Assembly: GCA_905221605.1 (NCBI GenBank)
Contig: CAJNDS010002065.1
Span: forward strand, 205,001 to 262,500
Reading direction: 5' to 3'
Origin: Symbiodinium natans
Taxonomy: Eukaryota > Sar > Dinophyceae > Suessiales > Symbiodiniaceae
Length of the DNA stretch: 57,500 bases
Part shown: positions 50,363-57,500 of the stretch, in pieces
How the letters are laid out: every line of letters starts with the position of its first letter
Position numbering within the stretch: position 1 is the stretch's first letter
Program-made: the position numbers and the translations under genes
Notes under the pieces: generated by a model
Databases searched by the model: none
What the model was told of the DNA's origin: nothing
The model's input: the letters and a program-made list of their open reading frames with translations, nothing else

Positions 50363-52924
50363 ATGCCTTCTCCGAAGCGATGGCTCCAACCTGCCTCGGA
50401 TGGTGGACAAAATGGTGGAGCTGGAAATGGTGCAGCTGAGTCTCTGGGTGAAAGATCGGTGTTGGAAGAGGTGATTCCCGGCGCTGAAGAACATCTGGAA
50501 GAAGCCTTGGTTGCAGAAAGCCCCAATGTGGGTATGAATCCCAATGTGGATATGGTTAGCAATACTGAAGCTGAAGGACGTGCTGTCTCTGTATCGCCAA
50601 AGCCTGGTGAGAAAAGGAACTGGGACGCGACTGGTGGTATAGATCGTGAAATGGAGGTGACTGTTTTACGAGTGTTGCACAAACACGGGTATCAGCCGTC
50701 GACTTCGACTTCGGGTCGAATGGTAGACCAAGAGTCTCAGACCGATCTGATTGGAGAAGTGCTGCAAGCGGCCAGGAGGCCTCTGAACAAGATCAAAAGG
50801 GATCCATCTTCGAGTTCCCAAGGTGGTGGAAGCGGTCACGAACAGAAGGGCGCGGACAGCTTTGAAGCTGCACCTGCTGCTGAATACGCCATGGGGGAGG
50901 AGGAGATCCTACAGATGGAGGCTGAGAGGTTGCGACAGTTGTCAGAAGAAGAGGACGAGATGCGTCAGGTCTCTGAAAGGGATGGTTTTCGGAAAGATGA
51001 GCATCTGATCAAAGCGTGCGATGGGACAACGTGGGAATGGCACCTCCATGAAGATGGGAGACAATATTATTACTGCCTGGATACGCAGGAAAGCAAGTGG
51101 ACATTGCCGGTGGTAGGTGAAAAGATGAAGAGTGACGAGGTGGTTGGGTCTCCTTCGGGCAATGAGCTGGAAATGGAGGCGGCACTGGATTCTTCATCCT
51201 CTACTCCGAAGACTGAGTCTACGAGGGCATTCCAGGGTAGTGTAAATAGTTTAGGTGAAAAAGATTTTTCCTCTACTATCAGGGATAGCGGTCCTAGGGC
51301 TGGTGGTGACGCCCCGACCTCGGGTTCTCCTGATGAGGAGGAGATTCCTGGAAACCGAGCAGACATCGCTGGAGCTCAACATCTGGATCGGGAAGGAATG
51401 GGAGCACTTTCTGAGGGTGTGGCAGCGGTGGAATCGGTAGGTCCAGAAGAAAAAATTCCCAATGTGGAGATCGGAAATGTGTCGGCTGCAGAAGAGCGAG
51501 TGGTGGATGTGGTACCTGTCGTTCAGGAATGTGGTCCTGGAGATTCGGAAGACGGAGGGAAAAGGTCGTGTGTTGCGACTGAGGAGGTCTCTTCGTTTGG
51601 TGCCAAGATTCCTGCCATTCAAGGGGAAAAAGAAGCTTCTGGAATAGCTGGAGACACGGAAGATCTGAAAAATGAGGCCTGGAGCGCCAATGATGCGCGG
51701 GTCGATGCGCCAGATATTACCTGGAGTGCGAAGGAAGCACGGGTTGAGGTGCATATGGTGTTACGTTCCACGGGCGACTGCAACAATGGGGCGCAGGTCT
51801 CCGCAGCAGCTGATGATGGAGGTTCACAGGTGGACGCACTGGTGCAACCTGAAGTTAGCCGCGAGGAACAGAATAGCAAGGGCTACACCGGAGCCGATGA
51901 GGCAGCTGTGGTCAACGATGGTGGAAATTCTCCTTTGGAGGCCATGGAACCAAAGGAGCCTGCGGTGGAAGAAAGCGTGCCTGCCGTGGATGATCGACTC
52001 AATCGCCCTGCAGTGGAAGAAGATTTGCCTGCTGCAGAAGGTGTGACAAAGGACTCCAATGATGAGTCCACTCCCATGAAGGGAGAAGTGTTGCCGTCTG
52101 GAAGTTCGCCGGAAGTCGACACCGAGCGAACTACAGCAGATGAGGCAAAGCCTTTGGCGGAGAAAAAGGGAGGTCCTGAAATCCAGGAGCACAAAAAAGA
52201 TGAGCTTGTGGGACTCGTGGAGCAGGACGAGCAGTGTGACCCAAAGGTGAAGACAAAGGATGCGCCAGGAGCCGATGATACAGAGGTGGTTTCTGAAGAG
52301 CATGCAAAGAAAGTGCCCCGAGCGGGAGCCTTGGAATCACCTGGGACACATTGCTATCAAGAGGGAGATGAGATCATGGGTCTAGTGCGCTGCATCAATG
52401 GGTATGGAGCCTTTTTGGACCATGGTGATATGAATGTATTGGTTCCTGCAGAAGGGAACAATGCATATCAGTTCAAATTTGGTGATACTGTCAATGGAAC
52501 AGTGAAACGAGTGGAAGATGATGGTACCATAATCTTGGACACCTTTCTGGTTTTGGAAGAGGACGTGGAGGACTCTTCTTCGACGCTGCGGAAATGGAAA
52601 CCCAGCGGCTGGAGTACGTGGTGGACGGATTCATGGTATGCTGGTCAATGGTACCAAGATTCCAACGGTCAATGGGACTGGAAACAGGAGGAAGAGCAAT
52701 CCGATGAAGAGCTTGTGGTACAGGAGTTATCCTCTGAAGAACGAGAAGAAAGGCAACTTTATGGAGAAAAGATCTACAAAGCTCTTCTGGAGAATGGAAA
52801 CGAAGATGAAGCCTATGTTGGCAAAATTACTGGGATGCTGTTGGGTCGCCCGATGGGAGTGTGTTGCAGATCAGGCATTCCTCAATGCGGAAGCTCGGCG
52901 CGCGTATGGCATCTTGCAAAATGA
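50363..52924 (+). CDS. CCCH/WW/S1 polyprotein, part 1 (WW, S1, start of MLLE)
   Basis: ATG at 50363, the first after an in-frame TAA at 50339. Residues 1-220 are disordered and acidic with a charged helix (EEEILQMEAERLRQLSEEED). A WW domain lies at about residues 222-247 (first Trp, then YYY, second Trp, Pro). Residues 250-655 are low-complexity acidic. An S1-type RNA-binding domain lies at about 660-730 (EGDEIMGLVRCINGYGAFLD ... VNGTVKRVEDDG). From about 797, LYGEKIYKALLE ... VGKITGMLLGRP is the first half of an MLLE (PABC) domain. The frame then leaves the domain near 52853; residues after GRPMG are out of frame. WW, S1 and MLLE together imply binding of proline-rich proteins, RNA and PAM2-type peptides. 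Host RNA regulator or retroelement Gag-like protein are both possible. Confidence 0.9.
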   Translation: MPSPKRWLQPASDGGQNGGAGNGAAESLGERSVLEEVIPGAEEHLEEALVAESPNVGMNPNVDMVSNTEAEGRAVSVSPKPGEKRNWDATGGIDREMEVTVLRVLHKHGYQPSTSTSGRMVDQESQTDLIGEVLQAARRPLNKIKRDPSSSSQGGGSGHEQKGADSFEAAPAAEYAMGEEEILQMEAERLRQLSEEEDEMRQVSERDGFRKDEHLIKACDGTTWEWHLHEDGRQYYYCLDTQESKWTLPVVGEKMKSDEVVGSPSGNELEMEAALDSSSSTPKTESTRAFQGSVNSLGEKDFSSTIRDSGPRAGGDAPTSGSPDEEEIPGNRADIAGAQHLDREGMGALSEGVAAVESVGPEEKIPNVEIGNVSAAEERVVDVVPVVQECGPGDSEDGGKRSCVATEEVSSFGAKIPAIQGEKEASGIAGDTEDLKNEAWSANDARVDAPDITWSAKEARVEVHMVLRSTGDCNNGAQVSAAADDGGSQVDALVQPEVSREEQNSKGYTGADEAAVVNDGGNSPLEAMEPKEPAVEESVPAVDDRLNRPAVEEDLPAAEGVTKDSNDESTPMKGEVLPSGSSPEVDTERTTADEAKPLAEKKGGPEIQEHKKDELVGLVEQDEQCDPKVKTKDAPGADDTEVVSEEHAKKVPRAGALESPGTHCYQEGDEIMGLVRCINGYGAFLDHGDMNVLVPAEGNNAYQFKFGDTVNGTVKRVEDDGTIILDTFLVLEEDVEDSSSTLRKWKPSGWSTWWTDSWYAGQWYQDSNGQWDWKQEEEQSDEELVVQELSSEEREERQLYGEKIYKALLENGNEDEAYVGKITGMLLGRPMGVCCRSGIPQCGSSARVWHLAK

Positions 52925-55472
52925 TGGTTGGAAGCCTGACGGTACAGAAAGCACAGGCTTGGGGAAGTTAACCACTTTTTCCCGAAAACAGTACCACAAC
53001 GCGCTTTTCGAACTGGCATGCAGAAAAAGGAGATTTACTCGACCAGTTGTGGGTGAAGCGGTGGCAACGGTGCTGAATCAAGGGGAAGATGAGTTTTGGA
53101 ACGCGCTTTGGTTGGACACCAAGCTATTTTTGCAGGAGCTTGATGGTGCAGTGCAATCCATGAGCAAAAGGGAGAACAAGCCAATGGAAGCCTACATGGA
53201 CCCTGACCAGTACAAAAAGGCTCACATGACTCCACAGACTGTGTCACCTGGATACAGCAAACTGTGCAAGTTCTTCAAGAAGGGAAGGTGTCGCAACGGT
53301 GATGGTTGTCCCTATGAGCATCGTCGTTATGGTGAAGGTTGGCCAGGAGGAGGGTCAACTGATCCAAAGAATAGCCAAGAAGCTGATGATGAGGATGGGA
53401 ACATCGGTGACCCTCCCACAGAGGAAGGTACAGTGGATGAGGCACAGCAGGAGCGGGAGGATTTGGCCTTCCGGGCCAAGTACAATTTTGGCAAAGGTGC
53501 ATCAAAGGGTGAACCTACGTCGGGTGAGCCAAAAGGTCGTCTGTGTCTGTATTACAATCAAGGTGGTTGTAAATATGGGACTACATGCAGGTATCTTCAC
53601 AACGATGACATAGCATTGGAAGGGACTTGGGAGCCCGGCAAATCTTGGGACAATGCTTCCAGGAAGGCACTAAGGGACGCAGGGTTCCACCATTGCTGTT
53701 TCGATTATTACCTCAGAGGACGTTGCCGGAAAGGGTCAAATTTCTGCAAGTACTCCCACGACGAGATGTCAGAGGAGCGGCTGACGCTCCTGAAACACTT
53801 GGTACAGGTGGCCAATCAGGTCCGGTTTGAAAAAGAGAGAGGATGGGAGATTACGGATAGAAGCACTTTTCAGCCACCTGCGAGTGGGGGAGCTGAATCT
53901 TCCTCATCCTCGGCACCAAAAGCGCTGCAAATGACCAATGTGTCACAAAAAGAAGGTGAAAAAGGTATTCTGGATGAAGCAGAAGCTGATGAACAAAAGA
54001 ATTCGGTGGCTGCATCCACTGGTACTCGGCTTCAAAATCCGGAGGAGCCAATTGAAAATTGGATGGCTCGCAACGAACACCTGTGGGTGTATACCCCTCA
54101 TGTAAGTGAGGTGATGATTACGCTTGGTGTGACCAATGTGTCGGACTTGCAAGAGTTCATCTTTGTGGAAGATTTGGTTGACAAAGGGATCAACAAAGTG
54201 ACCGCATGCAAAATTCTGCAATTGGTTGGTGATGTCCGATATCGCCCGGGAGGACCGGAAAAAGCAGTTCCTTCTGATGCATCTGTACGGGTACAACAAT
54301 CTTCTGGGAACAAAGGAACTGGAAGAGCGGCGGTGCGAACCCTCACTCAGGTGCGTGAAGCTGAAGACTCCGGTGCAAAAACCATGCCGAGAGGCTCCTA
54401 TCGGGAGCTTTTTGATAAGGTCAGGTACCGTGATGGTTGGACGCTTGCGCAGAGGTCTCCGTTGTGCGTACAGAAGCTGCGGTTGGTGGGAGTTGGAATG
54501 CCGCCGGTGAATCCACCAACAAAAAAATATCGGTCAAGATCAAACCCTGTGAGAAGGGGAAGGCCCTTGCTGGACAAAAAACAAGTGCGACAGGTGCCAC
54601 GCTCTCGGTCACAACGACGAGTGCAACCGGCGGAAGTGGTGGAAAAGCCGAAGCCACTGGAACTGAAGCCTCGTGGTGGGTTGTCGTATCGGTTCAGCAG
54701 AGCGTGGGCAGATGTGGTGGATGATGATGAACAGGCGGAGGCCTTGGTCTCGTATGCCGCTTCCTCAAGCGATTCAAGCGAAGAGGAGACCAATGCCGTA
54801 CAACGCCTGAAGGAAATCTTTTTGCAAGAAAGGGATTCACAGAGAACTGCGAATCGTGGCAATGTTCCGCAAAGTGGTTCTTCAGGCTCCAATGACGGGC
54901 CGAAAAAATCGGTTCACCTTGGCGAAGGGCGCGACAAAGCGTCGCGGGGGGAGACCCGCCAAGAAGTGACTTCGCAAGTTTTTTCGCTACCACAACCTTC
55001 TCGTCGAGCTGAACGGTCTCAAAAAAGAGCAAGGGATGGTTCAGTTATGGTTGGTTCGCTGGCGGTGGGCTCCACGGATGAGGTTTTACCTGGGCAAGGT
55101 GTTGCTGGACAGGTGAATGTATCTGAAAGCGCTCAAGTTCTTCCTGGGCAAGAAGTGGCTGGACAGGAGACGGCGCTGGAAGGAGCAGTACAAATTTCTG
55201 GCGAGGAGACTGACCAAAAAGAAGGAGAAGGTGGGAGCAATGAACTCCGTGGTGATGGTGCGAAGATATTGGATGTTTGTCCGGTGAGGAATGACCTTCA
55301 GCAATTGCTGGTTAAAGGTCTTCTGACTCGGATTTATTGGAAGGTTGCAGTTGGCAAGTTGCCGGTGGGGCAAAGAGACTGCCAAAAAGGGTCCAATAAG
55401 ATGGATCGAAATTTGGTTATTAGCATGTCATCCGAGGGTGCAAGCGAACAGGATGAGAACCTGGCACTGTAG
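52853..55472 (+). CDS. CCCH polyprotein, part 2 (end of MLLE, three CCCH fingers)
   Basis: The +1 frame continues the MLLE domain (ADQAFLNAEARRAYGIL). The upstream open part back to 52638 is shadow. CCCH fingers: 53264-53321 (CX7CX5CX3H), 53544-53600 (CX7CX5CX3H), 53694-53759 (CX8CX6CX3H). About 54060-54220 is a helical domain with a SAM-like pattern (LGVTNVSDLQEF ... GINKVTACKIL; tentative). The rest is basic and disordered, ending in a low-complexity tract with two related GQxVAGQ segments (about 55090-55170). It ends at TAG 55470-55472, but the same frame resumes immediately as a long ORF. No protease, integrase or reverse transcriptase motif seen. Confidence 0.9.
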
Positions 55473-55490
55473 GACGATGCTGATCAGTCA

Positions 55491-56906
55491 ATGGGTGACG
55501 GTGCGATGGTAGTTCTGGTGTATGATCCAAGGACGCTGATTCAGTCGCCAACAACTGATTGGGTTATGCGTCGCGGTCTTACTGATCGTTCCGTCTGGCC
55601 AGCAATGGCGTACATGGCACGGAGGATATGTGCTGAAATGGTTCAAGTGGATGAAATGAATGCCCAGCTAGGGACTGGAGCACTCCTTTTTCAAAGGAGA
55701 GATCAAGGACATTATAGTGACCTGCATCATTCGTTCCATGACAACCCGTGCTTGCCGGCGGTGGGAAATTACCCTCTTTCGGTGATGGGTGCCTTGTTGT
55801 CTCCTGGTCTGGAAGGGGAATTCAAGAATACTGACAAGTTTGGAACTGCTATGGAGGCAATTGCCTATGATTGGAGTCGCAGTCCAGGCATGGAAGTTCA
55901 CATTGAACTTATGGCGAGGGTAGCCAAAATGGTTCACCCGTTCCTGAATCTTGGAGCCCAGGGGTCGGTGATGGTTTCGGAATTTCTCTGGCAGCGCGGG
56001 AGGGCCCGGTTGATGGAGTTCCTTCAAGCGGCGACTTGTGCAGACCAATTGGAGGCTCTCTGGAGAAGGATGGACGACGATGCTGATGAAGAGGTGGATC
56101 CTTCGACAGCGGTGCTGGAAGTTCTTGGACCAGAGGATGCGGTACTTGATCAAGGGAACAATGAATCCCTTATTCCCATTGAAGATGCTGGAGGTGAGAC
56201 AAGTGGTGACACTGGAGGGGATGGCAAAGCGCCAGAAGTTTCTCCGGAAGAGGAGACATCCAGTGGGTCATCAAGACTGGCGGACACAAGGATTTTCTTG
56301 TGGTCAGTGTACTCCCGCGTGGCTTCGAATTTCTCTATGCAGGACCGCACTACTGGTAAGATCTTTGACAGCACAAAAGGGTATCCTGGTGAAGGACCAA
56401 ACAATGATGACAATCCTTCCTCTAAGGGGAACTTACCCTGGATCTCGGAAGACTACCTCGACGAAGTGGTGTCAAAAAAGATGGAAAGGTCTTCAGATAT
56501 GGATGGGTTTGTTCCGGGAAGTGAGGGACCATTGGAAAAGGTAGAGGTGGAGAATGTTACTGCCTCTAAAATTCTTATGGCTCTTTGGAAGAAGGGACAT
56601 AGAGTTGGTTATAGGAGGTTGTGTCGTTTGAACGCATCTGGATGCAAGGTTGGAGCAATGAAACGTCCAATCAAAAGGGTGCAGAAGATTGGCACTAGAA
56701 AGGCCTTCACGAAGATGTTCAATGTTTTTGGATCGTCTCAGCATGGCTCAGGAGTTGGCGGAAAACCGATCATGAAGGTGGTAGGACCAAGGCCAGGTTT
56801 TCCAGCTGTACTCCAAGCACCAAATACTGATAGCACGTCGGGTGAAGGGAGCAGTCCCCAGGTACATGGCAATGTTCATGTAGAGCACAATCGCCCTACG
56901 GTATGA
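55491..56906 (+). CDS. CCCH polyprotein, part 3 (unknown globular domain)
   Basis: In the same frame as part 2, separated only by TAG plus five codons; ATG 55491 is available. The first ~190 residues look like a folded helical domain (WPAMAYMARRICAEMVQVDE, HIELMARVAKMVHPFLNLGA, RGRARLMEFLQAATCADQLE). An acidic linker follows, then a second basic helix (ASKILMALWKKGHRVGYRR). No family recognised. The frame ends at TGA 56904-56906, exactly where a +1 frame opens into more CCCH fingers. Bicistronic, readthrough and stop-mutation explanations are all open. Confidence 0.85.
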   Translation: MGDGAMVVLVYDPRTLIQSPTTDWVMRRGLTDRSVWPAMAYMARRICAEMVQVDEMNAQLGTGALLFQRRDQGHYSDLHHSFHDNPCLPAVGNYPLSVMGALLSPGLEGEFKNTDKFGTAMEAIAYDWSRSPGMEVHIELMARVAKMVHPFLNLGAQGSVMVSEFLWQRGRARLMEFLQAATCADQLEALWRRMDDDADEEVDPSTAVLEVLGPEDAVLDQGNNESLIPIEDAGGETSGDTGGDGKAPEVSPEEETSSGSSRLADTRIFLWSVYSRVASNFSMQDRTTGKIFDSTKGYPGEGPNNDDNPSSKGNLPWISEDYLDEVVSKKMERSSDMDGFVPGSEGPLEKVEVENVTASKILMALWKKGHRVGYRRLCRLNASGCKVGAMKRPIKRVQKIGTRKAFTKMFNVFGSSQHGSGVGGKPIMKVVGPRPGFPAVLQAPNTDSTSGEGSSPQVHGNVHVEHNRPTV

Positions 56907-57500
56907 GGCAGAGCGCTTGGAGAAGAGGAAGAAGGGCTTCTGCTATTGGTTCGGCAAGGGGAAAGATCGCTGCAAATTTGGTGACGACTGCAAATTCATC
57001 CATTCCGAAGATGATGTGGTGCTACATTCGTATTGGTGTAAATACTATGTGGCAGGGAGAGAATGTTTCGCTGGAAAGGATTGTGGGTTCTCGCATGATG
57101 CAACTGGTGTGAGGTGCGTCCAGTTTGCTCGGTCTGGGAAGTGTCGGTTTGGTGACAGGTGTGTCTTCGAGCATGGTGTTCCGCTGGAAGAACAGAGGCC
57201 AAGGTCTCCAAGGACGCCCCCAAGGGATGGTCCAAGGAGAAAGTCTGGTGCAAATGGTGGAGAAAAGGAGATCTCTCCTGAACAGTTCGATGATGATGAG
57301 GAGGATTTTATGGTTTATGACGAAGAGACCAAGATGACGGAACTGTTGATGGAGGCGATTTCATTTCTGTCCGGTGGCAAGCCAGATTTGGCTCGAGCAG
57401 AGGCGGACCCATTGTTCAAACTCCTGAAGTTCACTGGAGATGCTGACCAAATGGATCAAGAATGGGTTTCGTGGACCACTGAAATGTTGACCGTGCTGGA
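56884..57500 (+). CDS. CCCH polyprotein, part 4 (three more CCCH fingers, partial)
   Basis: Open from just after a TAG at 56881-56883 to the window edge with no ATG in front of the fingers, so it must be entered from part 3 by a +1 shift near 56885-56906, or after an indel. Fingers: 56941-57003 (CX9CX5CX3H), 57037-57096 (CX8CX5CX3H), 57115-57174 (CX8CX5CX3H). A Pro/Arg-rich linker and an acidic region (FDDDEEDFMVYDEE) follow, then a helical segment. Whether catalytic domains follow cannot be seen here. Partial at the right edge. Confidence 0.85.

Noticed and set aside
52638-52850. First ~70 codons of the second polyprotein frame as a separate protein start
   Set aside because: They overlap the S1-MLLE coding region in another frame and only become domain-like (MLLE second half) after about 52853.

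Overview
Organism. The window is nuclear DNA of a dinoflagellate, most likely a Symbiodiniaceae alga (family level is inference). The strongest clue is a complete copy of the 22-nt dinoflagellate trans-spliced leader (SL) at 1549-1570 on the minus strand, with a triple relic at 31926-31977 and a partial one at 15951-15962. Supporting signs are plant-type TTTAGGG arrays scattered in both orientations, many GC 5' splice sites, a CCCH-finger polyprotein, and a decayed RNA-virus-like replicase fragment.

Layout. 1-1570 (minus): 5' end of an SL-bearing retrogene of unknown function, running off the left edge. 1.6-15 kb: mosaic of TTTAGGG/CCCTAAA arrays, small palindromic (MITE-like) elements and candidate exons. 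15.0-16.0 kb (minus): second SL-relic retrogene. 16.2-19.5 kb: dense arrays. 19.5-20.95 kb (minus): virus-like serine-protease pseudogene, enclosed by arrays and by two direct copies of a ~90-bp sequence. 21-30.9 kb: arrays, AT-rich triplet repeats, MITE-like elements. 30.93-31.98 kb (minus): third retrogene, with three tandem SL relics and one in-frame stop. 32.48-38.92 kb (minus): a spliced Ser/Thr protein kinase gene; its short exons fall in the correct order and phase, and its introns hold TTTAGGG arrays, MITEs and an AGT microsatellite. 39-42.5 kb: arrays, a Z-DNA-type repeat, a MITE. 42.8-45.1 kb (plus): candidate exons, including a phased 3' exon series ending in a stop. 45.1-50 kb: arrays, weak ORFs and a short mobile element with a 10-bp target duplication. 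50.36-57.5 kb (plus): a long, repeat-free coding block (WW, S1, MLLE, two triplets of CCCH fingers) broken by two +1 shifts and one in-frame TAG, running off the right edge.

How it fits together. Many arrays begin at one conserved boundary: read with G-rich polarity, a short unique sequence containing CAGTCCG and ending GCAAAAAGGG is followed by (TTTAGGG)n. Two retrogenes start just after such an array and end with the same boundary. The simplest reading is that many arrays are 3' tails of short retroposons, or repeat-primed junctions, rather than old chromosome ends, and that the same machinery moved spliced-leader mRNAs. Conceptual proteins ending in GFRV or NPKP are read-through of the heptamer and are not evidence of genes.
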